NCBI RefSeq assembly: GCF_020085105.1
Contig: NC_058045.1
Location: 21,928,833-21,992,832 of the forward strand
Reading direction: 5' to 3'
Length of the DNA stretch: 64,000 nt
From: Siniperca chuatsi
Taxonomy: Eukaryota > Chordata > Actinopteri > Centrarchiformes > Sinipercidae
Shown here: positions 28,291 through 54,539 of the stretch, in pieces
Layout of the letters: each line of letters starts with the position of its first letter
Position numbering within the stretch: position 1 is the stretch's first letter
Program-made: the position numbers and the translations under genes
Notes under the pieces: generated by a model
Told to the model about the DNA's origin: nothing
Database searches by the model: none
What the model saw: the letters and a program-made list of their open reading frames with translations, nothing else

Positions 28291-30561
28291 AACCATAGGC
28301 AGAAATGAGTATTGCGTGCATATTGAGTCCTTGTGCGTATGTAAGAGAACTAAAAAAACGGGGACCCACACATAAAAACATCGCTCCATAGCGCTACTAG
28401 TGGTCAACAACTCCTCAGAGTATGATTGACAAATACTTAAAAATTGAAACCAAGTTTTCAGCTTCAAGTAATCTGACTTGTATTTTGATTTTTGATTTTG
28501 ATCACTTAAAGTAGCCTGTAACTGACATAAATACTGATTTGTTCCTAAATAGAGTACAGTCTGGAAAGTGAGTTTTAAAAGCCAGAGCTCAACACAACAT
28601 GATGTGACTGTTGAGTCATTAATACTGATCAACAATCATTCAAACCCATGCAAACTAACATTAGTTTGGTGTAAAGGGGCAGTAAAATTTATCACTTATT
28701 GCACCTTGAAAGACTTATTCAATCACTACTTCTCCATATTTTCCAGACCTGCATAGGAACCCCGAGTACTCTGCCTTATTAGCCACCAGCCGCTTCTTGA
28801 TAAACACATGGATGTACAGCCTCAGCTCAAACCAAATACTTTTATTTTCCTTCCTCTCTATGGCACACATTTTCTGTTTTCCACTGATGTGTCTGTTTTT
28901 CGATACTGCCTAGCAGCACTTCCATGACTCATATTTGTTTGGAGGCTATAAATGTGTAAATGGGTATTATTTGATGATACCAAATCATGATAAAAAACAT
29001 TAATGTGCCACCTGGGTCGAAAAGAAAATCCAATCTGAGCCAATACTATAACTCCTGAAAGTGTGAACTCAAAACTAAACAGTACATAAAACTAACAAAT
29101 TAAATCTGCAGTCTGCTGGGGATATGCCATCATCATGAAAATCACAAGTGCAGTTTATGCGGTACGGAGGTGAAGTCTAAGGCGTCTGGTGGCTCCACCC
29201 CCTCCAGACATAGCTGAAATGTGAATGGGCTGAACAGGGACCAGGGCTATTGGTTAATGAAGCTGAGCTGCTGACAGGTTAAAGAATTCCCAGATCCAGT
29301 GGGGTTTTCTTTCACCCCGTCATATGGGCCTTAATCTGGGGTGAAATGCTCCCAGCAGTCTCTTAACTCCACTGGGAAACAAAAGTCAGGATGGAGTTTT
29401 AGGTCTGTGAAAGGGAAAAGAAGCAGAGTGAGGTCCCTTTTTGTCTCAGTCCTTTCAAAATTCAAAGTGCTCAACCCAGTACAGTTTGTGTAATTTGTGC
29501 TGCACATAAACAACAGTGAATCAACATCTTCTTTTCATCCTTAAAAACACTGGAGCAAATGATGTGTTTCTCATGCTGGTTTTGTCAGGCTGGGTCTTCA
29601 TGCCCCAGCTCCCAAATTAGACCCTGACAGACCACATGGGGATTAAACTCCTGTCCAGAAACCAGCATGCCTCCATCCAAACATGAAATCCCAGGAGATG
29701 GACTTTTGGCCTGATTAGAGTCTCACGCAGTCAAACCAACACTCTCCCAGAACACTTCTCCCCGTGTCTGGACGTGAATAAAGACTGTAGCAGGGCCTGT
29801 GGCCACTGTGGTGTTTAAAACCAGGCTAGCTGGCTCTACAAAAGCAGAAGCTCATGCTAGTGCTGCTCTTTGTGAGTCATAATAGCCAAAGGGCAAAAGT
29901 CTCCATGATGTTGCTTTGAGTCTGCTGCAAGGTGTCGAGGCCTTGATAAGCCTGGTAAGGACTCGGGGGGTTTTAGAGGACAGTCATACAATATAAACTC
30001 ACAGCAATCACCCATCGTCTCATAACCAACCGTTTTACAACCCATCACAGCCAGACAAGGTACTCGTAACACTGTCTTGTGAGGCAGAATTCACATTAAG
30101 TGGAGTTATGAAAGTGAAAAGTGGCAAGTGAGGGTTTTGCCTCGTATAGGATCTGAGAAGAACAATTCTTTCTCCAGGAAGTCATAGCCCAGGGTTCTGT
30201 AAGACAGGGAAAATTAGTCATCCAGTCCTATAATGTTCAAAAGCACAATGGCTTCTGATAGCTCCACAGTCTGTGTCTGTAGTGTCAATCTTGTCTGCAG
30301 GCCTATAGTACAGTATTTAGTGTTTGCCAACATCCACAGCTTAGAAGGTGAAGAAGTGTAAGTTTATACACGCTTTGTTACTGTCAGACACCACATGGCT
30401 GTAGAACAATAGCCTCCTAGATGCTGACGTTGCTGTTTCTGTGGCCTTTTCGGAACGTAGCATACAGTATTTTTGTTTGAGAATTAGACACTCGTTCATT
30501 TCCACTTGACTTGCACTGGCTGTTAGAGATAAATCCTTAAAAACTACTAAGAGCCAATTAC

Positions 30562-30567
30562 TTTATT
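30562..30567 (-). terminator. Candidate proximal st3gal2 poly(A) signal
   Basis: AATAAA on the minus strand about 330 nt after the stop. Vertebrate ST3GAL2 3' UTRs are often longer, so a distal site (for example near 28840) is also possible. Confidence 0.3.
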
Positions 30568-30894
30568 GTCAAATTTAAGGCTCTACTCCCATTTTTAGGT
30601 GAGTCCTAAGTGAACAGAACTACATTTGGATCTACATGTTCCCTGTTCCTGGTTCTCGACTGGTGGCCAGCCTCCCAAATATGAGGGGAAGTGAATGGAA
30701 TAAAATCTTTTTTTTTACCATTTCATGTCCATTTCGTCTCGCCTTCTGAAAGCATTTGTTTTACTTCAACTGGTTTACTTCAAACTTTTGCAAGTAAATG
30801 AAAGCGAGAATATCTAACACATTGTAAGCAGCCTCTATAGTGTCTGCCGCCGTACCAGCGTTGGAACATTAGATACACGGGGTGATTTTTCTGG

Positions 30895-43396
<12,502 letters not shown>

Positions 43397-43720
43397 CCCA
43401 CCTCCTCCCCCAGTACTACCTCCACCTCCTGCCGGCCCGGCCGTCCCTCCGCTCAGCCAGGGCCTGAGCTCGGAGAGTCTGGGAGCTCCCCTGGATGGAC
43501 CCCCGCCCCAGGACCCCCAGCCCCAGCGCCTGTCCCGTTGCAGGGTGGAGGTCGGGATGCGGCCCCCCCATGGCCATGCCCCCACCCCTAAGCCTGCCAC
43601 TGTCCCCAGCCCACCACCACGTTCTCCGCCGCCGCTGCCTCCACACAACGACCACCAAGGCCTGGTCAGCGTGACTGGGATGACCCCCAGACGAGCACTT
43701 TGGACCACAAGATCACCCAC
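43397..43720 (-). promoter_or_regulatory. st3gal2: st3gal2 GC-rich 5' leader (probable 5' UTR)
   Basis: GC-rich sequence directly above the start codon on the minus strand, without a convincing splice acceptor near the ATG. The coding frame stays open upstream to about 43720 but contains no ATG, so it is read as leader. It contains an out-of-frame uORF at 43416-43577. Confidence 0.55.
43416..43577 (-). other. Candidate uORF of 53 codons in st3gal2 leader
   Basis: ATGGCCATGG start at 43577, stop at 43418-43416, only 19 nt before the main ATG. It depends on the leader being transcribed unspliced. Confidence 0.4.
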
Positions 43721-45270
43721 TATATCAAACTAGTAAAAACACACACACACACTGATGGAAGACAATGTGTCAGAGTCAATTTGTTTCACAGTCAAGCTGT
43801 GCACTCAGCAATGCTCCTACGCTTTCTCTCTGTCTCCCGCTGGATTCTCTCCCTCCACAGCTATGTGCTCGTCTCACACACAGAAATGTCTCTACACACA
43901 CACACAGAGACTGGAGTCGCAGCTGAATTACACAAAGCTGTAAAATGACTGCTTCGGAAGTCCTTTGCTTTCTATGAGAGGTGAACTCTCCCTCAGCTTC
44001 AATCAGTCTCTGCGTTTTCCACCTTTCTATCCTTTGTTCACCCCTTCTTTACTTTCTAACTTTCCCTTCTCTGGATTCTACTGTCTTTACGTCCACCTCT
44101 CTCTCTTCTCCCTCGTCTCCCTCTTTTTTGGATTAACTGCAATGTCCATCTTCAGTGAATTCCAGGGCACAGTGTGGATGGATGCAGCAGGTCCTTTGCG
44201 TTTTATCTGCCATCTGTGTGAATGTTGAGCTCGGCTCCAGCGCTCTGCTTTCTTTCTTTTCCTGTCTCTCTCGTTGCACTGAAGCGACGTAGCCAAAGAA
44301 AGCTGGCAGACTAGTTGAGAGCAGCGGAGAAAGGGAGGGAAAAAGGAAGGAGGAGGAGAGGGAGGAGGAGCGGTAGAAGGGAGGAAGTCTGGCCTGAAGG
44401 GTGTTCCATCAAGTCTCTAGACATCCTAGACCCCAAAAAAATATTTTCTTGGTCTTTTTTTCTCCTTCTCTGCTTGATTCCTTTATTATCTGCTGTTCTC
44501 AGTATTCTCTCTTCTGTTTTGTTACTCCTCTATTTGCCTTTCTCTAAAGGTTCATCTTGCCTAGTCTCTCTCTGTCTCAAGGTCTCTCTATTCCTCTTTC
44601 ACCCCTTTCAGTCCATTGTCTGTTTCACTGAGGCGCTGGGAGCTTCTTGATGAATAGCAATTGTGTCAAGTTTAAAGCACTCCTCTGTTGCCGTCCCTCT
44701 CCACACTTTCCTCAGACACAAAGTTTAAAATGTTGGGGATAAAAAGTTTTAATTCTTTGTGGTGGATGATGAAATCTTAATGTAATGAAAAAAGATTCAA
44801 CACACTAAGAGAGTGGCAGAAGATTTCATGACACTGTTCCAATGAGAGTACAGCATTCACCACTGTCCCCTTCTAGATGTCAGTACTGCAGTTGAGGGGT
44901 TCTGCCAAGTCTAACTGATATAGTACCCACACTTCACAAAACAGTCCAACAACAAAGACGTCCTGTCACTGCTCCACTCTATGCCCACAAAGATGAAAAA
45001 ACACGAAAGTAAAAATAACTTTGGGAGAAGTAATTAAAGCATCACAAGCGGATTGTCCGATGTTCTTCCAATGGAAAGATTTTTATGATGATGGTTCATC
45101 CAGGGACGAAGCTGCACCAAAGAAAGGCGAAAGTGGTGGATGGAGTGATACACAGAGGGTGCGACGGAAAAAAAGACAAAACCAATCAGCCCCAAATCTC
45201 ATCTTTTCTCCAGCTGGGCTTTGAGAGGACAACGGGAAGCAGCGGGGGCATGCATCTGTCCTGCAGCCCT
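43721..45270. other. Region upstream of st3gal2
   Basis: A (CA)n run near 43739-43752, CT-rich stretches on the plus strand, and a moderately CG-containing segment near 44225-44400 that could hold a distal promoter. No coding sequence is recognised. Confidence 0.4.
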
Positions 45271-45271
45271 G

Positions 45272-45307
<36 letters not shown>

Positions 45308-45308
45308 C
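45271..45308. repeat. (GT)n microsatellite
   Basis: GT run of about 26-36 nt. Confidence 0.92.
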
Positions 45309-46669
45309 ACGTCTTTGTGCCTGTGATTTAATGTGTGTATGGTGTTAAGCTTGGGTTGCACATCATCTGCCAGTTGCACTAATTTAATTGTGTTCTATAG
45401 CTGTGCCTCTGTGTGCGTGTTTATGCGTGCACGCCCTATTGGCTGGCAGCGTATGTTTCATGAGGCTGGTGACTGCTGCTTAGCTCTAATCTACCAAACT
45501 GTAATCCAAGGGTAGGACTCCTACAGTGCCCTTCGGCTGTCTGCCCTGCACATGTTCATCTGATGCCCCATAAACACCAGCTTAACTCACCTGTACACAC
45601 ACACACTGATCCAAGTTACATTGTACTGCTGCTATAACAACTGGTTTTGATGTATGTGTGTTTCTGTGTAACCTGGACCCCCTGGACACAAACCATTACT
45701 CCCAGTTTTTTACTTCATGATGAAATGTATGTGTGTGTGTGTGTTTGTGTGTTGTTCAGGGATTCCTGACTGCCATGAAGTTTGGCTTCCTGTTCCGTGG
45801 AAAACCTGTAGAGACAGAGAGAGAGAGAAAGAGATAAAAGACAGTGTGTCATTTACTGCCATTAGCCTCATTGACCATATTGACATCTATAATCCTCCTC
45901 TCCTTTTTCACTTTGATCCTCTTTCCCTCTTTTTAGTTCTCATTTCCTCTTCACTCCCCTCGGTCAAACCCAGCTCAACTCAAACTGTTTTTTTATTTAT
46001 CTCCAGGAGCCATTTTTCCCTCTCTCTCTCTCTTTCTTTTTTACACATTTCTCCTTCTTTCCACCCTTGCTCTTCTTGCTCCATTTGTGTTGCAGGCTGT
46101 CCATCACAAGGGATAAGGGCAAACATGGAACAAACTTCTGCTCTGTCCTGTTTGTTTGCAAATAAATACTGTAGATCTCCCATATAAACTCCTCTCAGAT
46201 CTGGAAGCTGCTGTGTTTTTTGCTGCTGTACGAGATGATCATGCATCCGTGAGGGATATTTGCTAAGCCCACTACAAATTGTAGTCGGTTGGCAAAACAG
46301 CATCATTGCAATTTTTCAATGTAGTATTTATTAACACTACAGATGTAAATGAGCTTAGCTGAAGTTGATCTTATTTCTGACTTAATGCGTCCTGCTTATT
46401 AAGATCTGATGCCGGGGTGTTTAAAGTAAAAGTAATGGAGCACAACAGAAAGTGTTTGCTGCTGCTGAAGTGCGTATTCATCCCATAAGAAGAAGGCCAA
46501 ATGTCATCAACTCAACAAAAAGGTCAGTGATTGAATAAGATGTGAAAAAATCAATGTGGGGATTTTTGGTAAAACTTTTAGACTCCTTTGACTAGATTAC
46601 TGCTGTGAACAGATAGAAATAATATAACAGACCTACTTAATAGGTATTACTGGCTGATTTAACCATTGC
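45309..46669. other. Non-coding stretch
   Basis: GT runs near 45729-45745 and pyrimidine-rich tracts near 45895-46080. No gene is seen. Confidence 0.6.
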
Positions 46670-46905
46670 ACACTGAAACAGCCCCCCCAAAATAAAAATT
46701 TCAGCTTCTCAATTGTGAGGTGTATTGTGATTATTTTTGGGGTTTTGGAGTGTTGGTTGGAGAAAACAAGCAATTTGTTGAAATCATCTTAGGCTTTAGG
46801 AAATTTGGATGGACATTTTTTCACTATTTTCTGATATTTAATAGACTCAATCATTAGTTGATTAATTGAGAAAATAATCGTCAGAATAATCAATAGTGAA
46901 AATTG
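46670..46905 (-). repeat. MITE-like teleost repeat, copy C (decayed)
   Basis: Carries GTTGGTTGGAGAAAACAAGC and ATTAGTTGATTAATTGAGAA, matching copy B at 3465-3838 (GTTGGTTGGATAAAACAAGA). Confidence 0.6.
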
Positions 46906-47239
46906 TACTTTTTAGTGCGGAAAAATGCCACAAGTTCTTAGTAAATATCCCCTCTGTGTCATTCTCAATCAATCAATACTTAGTTGTGCACTGGGATTGT
47001 ACACAACTGCGGTTGCGCATGTAGATGCAGTGGCCAGTAGCTCCTTCAAACTTTGCTACATTTTTGTTTTAATCTGTTATTTTTTTTGGCTTTATTACTG
47101 AACATCACTGAATGATGTGTGATTGGATTTGATTTAAAGGGCTTAGCCAAAATTGTTCAAATCGACTGGATCAGAAAATTTTGCGCGTGCAGATGCTGCG
47201 GCCCGTAGCTCCTTCAAACTCCACTAGCTATATTTCTTG

Positions 47240-47925
47240 CTTTTCATCTTTTTTTTTCTGGCTTTATTGCTGAAACACGCATTACGTGTGATAGTAATAC
47301 ATCATTACTGTCATCGGAAAAGGAAGCCGGGGTTTGGATTAAAGAGCACAGGACCTTGAGCCAGATCATAGGAGCCATGTTGGCCCAGCTTGGACTTAAG
47401 GCTGCTCCTGGCTAATGTCCGGTTTGGATGAAATGGGACTCAGGCTGGCCAAGCAACGGGAATCAGAGACTTTTGTGCCCATATCTTTACAGAGACCTGC
47501 TCCATCAACATCCCGGATCAAGCACTCGACGGGCGGACTGTGTTCCCAGCTGAAGGAGCACAAGACTCCGGCAAGATGAAAGGAGTGTTTACATCGATGG
47601 TGCTTGGTGCTCAAAAGTAGGCAAAGTGGACGGACACTGTCTCACAAATGTGGAGCTTTTTATGTGAAGATGAAAACCATATTATCATCACTATCTCTAT
47701 CTGCTGTTTACATTCCATCAGATGCAAATTCAAAAGGCTATGTATGTATGTATATATTGTTATATTTTATTTATTTTATATGTTACCCTATTTTAATATG
47801 AATTTTATTATCTGTTATGTTCTATGTGTGTAGCATGAAGGGACTACAAACTTTCATTTCATTAAACAACCTTGTAAAGTGATAAATAAATTACCTTGTA
47901 CGTTGTACCTTGAATGTCCTGCTCC
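47240..47925 (+). mobile_element. LINE remnant with endonuclease fragment, reverse transcriptase deleted
   Basis: Broken frames between about 47355 and 47745 recall the APE-type endonuclease of teleost L2/CR1-group LINEs. Recognisable pieces are LANVRSG near 47408, an ETCSINIPDQALDGRTVF-like segment near 47490 and AVYIPSDANSKGY near 47700. Instead of reverse transcriptase, an AT-rich 3' end follows (CTTGTAAAGTGATAAATAAA near 47870, then short CTTGTAC repeats). It is a dead copy with internal deletion. Confidence 0.65.
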
Positions 47926-50279
47926 TTGTCCCTTCCTCCGATGAGGATGTGAGAACAAATTACATTAAGAAGACAGTCTGTCTGTCTTTCCTGTTACCAA
48001 TAAACCCAGCAATGAACTATTTTTTTCCACTACTCTTTTTTGATGCATCACCATGGAAGCAGCAAGCGATGCAGTGTTGTTACAGTAACACAAACCAAAT
48101 CCCCAACCTTGACCCGTCTAATCAATCCTAGAGAACTGGGAGAGACTTTGCTTTCTTCCAGTTGACATGTTTCTGTCTTTTTATGATGCATTTCTATATT
48201 TGCTGTATACATAATGTGTTCCATGACACAGAGTTGCAAACACATTTACACCTGGAGCCAAGGTCCTGGTGGTTTTTCATAACTTTATCATTGTCACTGG
48301 ATGTCCTCTGTGTGTAAAAGTGCAGTGACAAACAACAGCCAGATCCACACAGAAACACATGATGTGCCGTTACCACAGCTGTATTCTGGGTCCTAACAAG
48401 CTGCAGATTTACATTATAAACTTAAGCTGGTTGGTTTTCCCACCAGTTACACATTGTTCATTTTTCAGATTCCCAGATTTTCAGATAATGGCTTGTTAGC
48501 ATTTCTTCTATTTGTCATTGAAGCCAAGGGATACAATTAATTTGAGTATGAAGCTCCCCTCTGCCCCTTTGGTTTTAAAAAGAAATGCTCCCAATGCAAC
48601 TGAAAGCATTCTTTATGGAATTCATTTTTCATTTTTGAGAAAGCGATGGACAAATGCAGATAGTTGCTGACTATGGCAGCTGTTGTTGGGAACAGCTGTA
48701 AGTATTTTCCACTGTATTTCCCACTGTTATCCATAATGTCCTTTGGAGTCTACACAGCTGTCAATGAAATCTTCTGTTAAATGATTCATCGCATCAGGTT
48801 TTCACTGAACAAATGCTTGTTTCTACACAGCGATCATGGCTCATTGCTATGCAAGAAAACAGCTAATCTACAGTATATTGCATTGATGCTGCAGCTCAAA
48901 TGTAACATGATCAGCCCAGAGACATCACCTGTCTAGGTGTTAATATATTTCTACACCTTGGGAGCAGCTTTCAGCATGTAAACTTCTGCGTTTTGTATTC
49001 TGTCCAGTTTTTGTACACTGCTCTGCCTTCTGAATGGGAACATTTCTCTTGCATTGATTTCAGTCCAACTTCAGCAAGCGCTCACCAATTTAAACTGTCA
49101 ATCACCTCCCCCACATTCCCTACCTTCGCCCTCTCCATTGTCTGCTTTAGGCATACCTATTGTCCTGTCATATTCCTGGAAGTTTGATGCTGTCACATTT
49201 TTAACAACTAGCAATTATCACCCAATACCCTCCTGCCAGCCTCCTTTCTATAACAATGGCTCTTACCAGGTGCCGGAAAATTTCAATCTTTTCTCTCACT
49301 CTGCCTATTGCTGAGTACTGTTGTCTATGGCACCCTCAGTCTACTCAGTCTCACCCCCTCTCTTCATTCTGTAGGTGAAGGTGTCGGATGATTGAACAAA
49401 ACAATCACTAATTCAAGTACAAATCTATACCCATGCACAGGGCTTTCAGGAACACATCGGTCCAAAGTCCAGGCCATTTGCTCCACAGTGTACGTATATG
49501 GCAGACAGTCCTAGCACTAGCAGTTATGCTCCACATTTCTGTGTACTGCTGCAGAAGAGTGAGTACCAGCATTATTATTATTGACAGTGAAAACCTGCCC
49601 TGGGAAACTGACAGTTCTGGTCCAGGTCTGCTTTCCATGAAAAGATGATAAATAAATATAAAGAGGGTTTTTTGCTATCAAATTGGTGACATAATGAAAA
49701 TCCTTTCATAGAGGGGTGTAGCAACCACAAATTGTGAATATGTCCTACATCATTTAAAGGATAAGTCTGGTAATATTCTATAGTTTTCTTAATATCAACA
49801 AATCCTATGAAAAGACCAAAACAAATATGAATTGATCCTACTAACACATATTGCCTGTGTTGCCAAAGCATGACATAGATTATTTCTCTGTCCCAAAGGG
49901 ATTCATTGTTGTCAAACAAGACAAAGGCCATGTTCAGACCGACTTTAGCCCTGCATGACAAAACACAGCCCTCTCATTCATTTGAATTAGGCCAGTCCGG
50001 CAGTGCATTGGGGGCACCAACACAGGGGGTGCCAGCAAAAAAGGCAGGGTCGTCTGGCAGAAAGTTGAACCAGGCTCAGCTTTTGCTGCAACGTCATCCA
50101 GCAAAGCGCTTCACTGGCCTCAAATACAAAGTGCACTTCCTGCTAGATTACTCTGTAACATGAAGCCTTCAAATTCACAGATCTGTTACTCAAATTGGCC
50201 TTCCTGGATTATTTCATATCTCACAGGTACTTGAAGCAACACACCCCACCAATGCCCCTTACGTTACGTTGTTTAAACA
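47926..50279. other. Non-coding stretch
   Basis: No gene recognised. 49750-50150 contains AAAGGATAAGTCTGGTAATA and CATGTTCAGACCGAC, phrases of dispersed teleost repeats, but boundaries are unclear. Confidence 0.55.
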
Positions 50280-50680
50280 CAGGGCTGATTTCAGTCTGAA
50301 CACCTGTTAAGAGTCTACAGCCACACTAGTAGCTCTGTAAGGCTGTATTTAGGCTAAATGCTATTGTCAGCACGCTAACATACTACTTACTACTTAGCAT
50401 AAAAAGTACAGCTGTGGCTGATTTTGTATGCTATTTTTTTATAAACTGAAATTTTGAACACATTTGAGTTGACATTAACACCAGATGAAAAGTTAAGGGA
50501 TCATGAAAGTTATTACAATTCATCCTGCAAATTTCATGGCAAACCATTGAATGGTGGCGCTACAGGAAAAGTCAGGGGATCACCAAAGTCATTAGGATTC
50601 ATCCTCTGGGAACCATTCATGTCCATCAAAAAGTTGTTGAGATATTTCAGTTCAAACATTGTTGACCATACAGTATGTAT
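50280..50680. repeat. Teleost interspersed repeat
   Basis: Contains GGCGCTACAGGAAAAGTCAG, GGGATCACCAAAGTCATTAG and GATTCATCCTCTGGGAACCA, a widespread teleost repeat phrase, with GTTGTTGAGATATTTCAG near its end. Confidence 0.6.
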
Positions 50681-53600
50681 TTAATTTTAATATGGACCCC
50701 TGGTAGAGGAGTTGTTGCCTTGGGGATCCCAATAACCAATAAACAATGTAGCCATTTTTAAAAAGGAATATATATATATTTGTGAGCAATTTTTAAAGAT
50801 TTAAGTCTTCAGTATGAATAAACCTAATTAGATATATGGTACGTGAGGCTGTAAACCAACAAAAACCACCAGCGAAATGCTGTTAAGTACTGGCAGAGCC
50901 AGACAGCAGCCAACTACAGTAAGATTTAGGCAACAAAATGTACCCAAAGTCATGCCAATAAAGTGAGCTGTTGACTCTTCAGGAATGAAACTGAGTGTGA
51001 GTGATTGTGTATCTACAGTACTGTAAGTTAGCCATGTAATGGACAGGTGTTTCCACTGGTGCATTCTGGGATAGGCTCTGTCACTCCTCCATGACCCTGA
51101 ATGGGTATAACCAGGTAAAGAATGGTACGGTGTACATTCATTACACAGCTGCAGAAACTAATTAATATCCCCTGAATAGCTGAAAAACACTGAGAAGAAA
51201 TGAAAGAAATGACCAACATATACAACTAGCACTGACATGACCTTGACTAACTAGTTCCTGTTGTCTGGAGACGCTCTGTAACCAACAAAACAATTAGCTG
51301 CCTTAGCCAGGCCTTATGTCTAGGTGCATTTATATACTACTGTATCTATGTGACTCCAGACTCCAAACCTGACTTCCAGGTTTAATTACCATATTTCATT
51401 ACTTTAATTACTCACGTTAACTGTTGCTGTCACTAAGCACGTTGTTGCCAGCCTGCCATTAACCTGCCTGGATGAGTCATATCTTGTTCTCAGTCGACCT
51501 GCGTCTTATTTTTCTCTATCTCCCGTCTCTTTTTCTCTCATTATCAGTTTAAAATAAAGCATCAGCAAAATTCTGCGGTAGAAACATGTTATTAGCAGCC
51601 GTTATCGTGGTACTGACCATTTTCAATTAGTTTTCCCAATCACCCTCTCATAATGTACTCCCTCAACACCCACTTTTTCCTTGATTTGCTACAGTTACCC
51701 TTTGTTTCTGATTATTTCCTAGTCCCCTCATTCATCCCCATCTCCTCCAATCATGACTATAACTGAAGTGTATTTATGACGATGAAAGATGGATGCTGAC
51801 ATTACAGGTGCATAGCGGTCTGTGTGACATTTTCCCCACCACAAGCACTGTCTTCATCTCTCCCTCTCTGGCGTCCATCCTCGCAATAGAAGCGTCTGCT
51901 AATAGCAGTTGATCTCATTGATTTAAAAAAAAAAGGTTCATACAGGTTCTAATAATTTTCCATCACTTTTCTCCCCTTGCTTTCTTCCAATTTTTTCTCT
52001 TAACCTCATTGTCTCATTTGTCATTGTTTTTCCCTGTTTCCCTCGATCACCCCCCCCTTCTCTCTTTCCATTTTAATCACCGCTGCAGATGGTGCAACAA
52101 TAAAATGCAGCCATTTTGGTTGTTACAGTGCAATGCTTCACTGCAATTTCATGCCACATAGGCCACCATCACTGACATCAACATAAATTATAGATGTAGG
52201 TTTCAATGGACAGTCTTAGTATAACGTGATCTATATTTTTGTTATGCAATCCTCTCTTCTTCGCCCTGCCTGCACTTATGCAAAGTCTACAGTCTCAGTC
52301 TGCCACCGTCTTGCTTTTTGTTTCCTTTTATCTACACTTTTTGTCAGTTTGAACTTTACCTGTCCTCTCTCCTTGTCCATCATTACTGTAGCTAAAATCA
52401 GTAACAGTGCAAGGATGATAACCACATCTGCTGCTGTCCGATGCTTTTGTCATGTAACACCCCCTTCTATTCTGTCTTCCAATTACGGTGCACACAGAAG
52501 CCCTGCAGCTTCAACAAACTAAGCCTGAATGATAAGACAAAATATTGCTGCACTAAAAAAAAAAGAAAGGAAAAAAAATTCAAATGTACTAGGGAAAAAC
52601 TTGTTTTTAAGACCATCTAAGTCTCCCCCACTACAGGTTCATTGCCTTTAACCATTTAAACGCAACACACACAAACGCTTGACCTTGGTCTTGTATGAAT
52701 AGTATTTTTCTTTGGTAAATTTGGTCTTCTGTATGTTTGTTAAGGAACTGTCATTTGCACTGGCTATATCTCTTCCTTTAATGTCTTCTGTATTTTTTGT
52801 GTGAGTGGCACAACAAAATTCTTCCACATGTCCTCGCAAAACATTTGGTTCTAAAAACTTGGTGACTCAGGGATGTAGGGACTACTCCCAGGACTAGGTA
52901 GTTAACTACTGAAGCTGGCAAGCTAACCGCGAACATGCTAGCCATCCGGGAACATGCTGGCTCTAGTCAATCACAATATCTCCCCAAGCTTCCCTCTATT
53001 TTCTCTGTGCTGTGCCGTGTACTCCCCCCTGGCATTTTGTTCTCCGGACAAAATTCATTTAATTCAATGAAGAGTTACTTTAAAAGGGGGAAAAAAACAA
53101 GTTCACCAAGGCTGAATTTGATGCAAAAACTCTGTGTGGCGAATCCACTGATCGCAGCAATTCCATTTGAATGAATTGATTTTGCTGGGAAATTAAAAGT
53201 TTTAAATGTTGCTGTGCCTTTAGTTTCTATATCGTCTGATATGACTATTTTTCCTTTCATTCACGAACATTTGCATAAACCATAATTTATGCAACACGAT
53301 GATAAAATGCATAAGGCATTACAAAACAAAAAATGCAAACATACCAGAGAAAAAGAAAATATTTTGTGACACGTTAGAGATTAATTACAACATGGAGATG
53401 TTTGACCTCCGGTAACATCACACTTTACTTCTTTTTAAAGTATTATGGTGTTGTGGGGTATTTCAAGTGGGAGGTGCACAGCTGATAACCTCTGAGCTTT
53501 ACTCACAGTCACAATCACTGCCCAGGAAGTTGGCAAAGTCTCCTGTCTGAAAACATGACTACATTCGAGTCTTGACCAGAAGACCTTTCTGGATTTGTCT

Positions 53601-54539
53601 TAAAGAAAACCACTTAAAGAAACACCTTCAGCAACAACTTGGATCTTATTTCTCTGCTTCTCTGCTGATGTATCTGAAACACAGGGAGAAAGTCATGACC
53701 AACCACGAGCGACACAGTGAAGACAGGAAATGAAATATCGCAAGATGAGAAAATAATCCCAGTCTCAGTCAAAGAGCAGCCAATTTGAAAAGAAGATAAT
53801 GGGTTATTTATCACTGAATTCAAGTGTCTCCATTTATAAACTGCAAGCAGAAAACCTTGCTCTGCAACTGGGCTGTAGCCATGGAAACCCACTATCTGTA
53901 TCCTATGGAAAGAGATTATTCTTTCATTCCTGCCTTCAGTTAATTGTGTCACACAACCACTCTGATTACACAAAATTACTGTAAAAATCTAGTCCATCAA
54001 ATTTAATTGGCAAAATCAGCTTCATTATAAAATTTCACATTTCACATTCCTCCTTCTTGATGTTGTGTTCTGTAGGTAAAATATTTTCATTAAAGAACGA
54101 TGATTTATTCTGACTTAATCATAATGTTTCCAAGCCAGCGTGGTGACATTCTTCAGTGTATTCACTTAGACTCTGATGAAGTGACACATCTGAAATCAAT
54201 TCCATCAGCTCTCAAAACCAAACCCTAAACCTTATTTTAAGATGTTAATATTTTTTACCTTCCCAACAGCTATGCAAGCTAATACAAAAAGTGCTTTATC
54301 AAATGGCAACAATAAATACAAATACAACTGTACATTAAAAAGGTGAAAACCCACAAACGGAATTTTAAATAAATAACAATGGCAATTCAAGTAAGATAAG
54401 AAGGGAGGCACTGTAAGTCTTTAATGTCCTGCTTAAAGTGTAAACTATGTCTACCCCCCATGATCCCCAGTTAGTTTTGTGCCTTAATACCTAAAAGAGA
54501 GATGGATGCGTGGGGTACAATTAGAGGGAGAGCTGAAGT
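50681..54539. other. Non-coding stretch
   Basis: AT-rich with a short (TA)n at about 50769-50779, homopolymer runs and CT-rich pieces. No gene or confident element. Confidence 0.6.

Noticed and set aside
47396..47614. 72-codon minus-strand frame
   Set aside because: Antisense to the decayed LINE endonuclease fragment.
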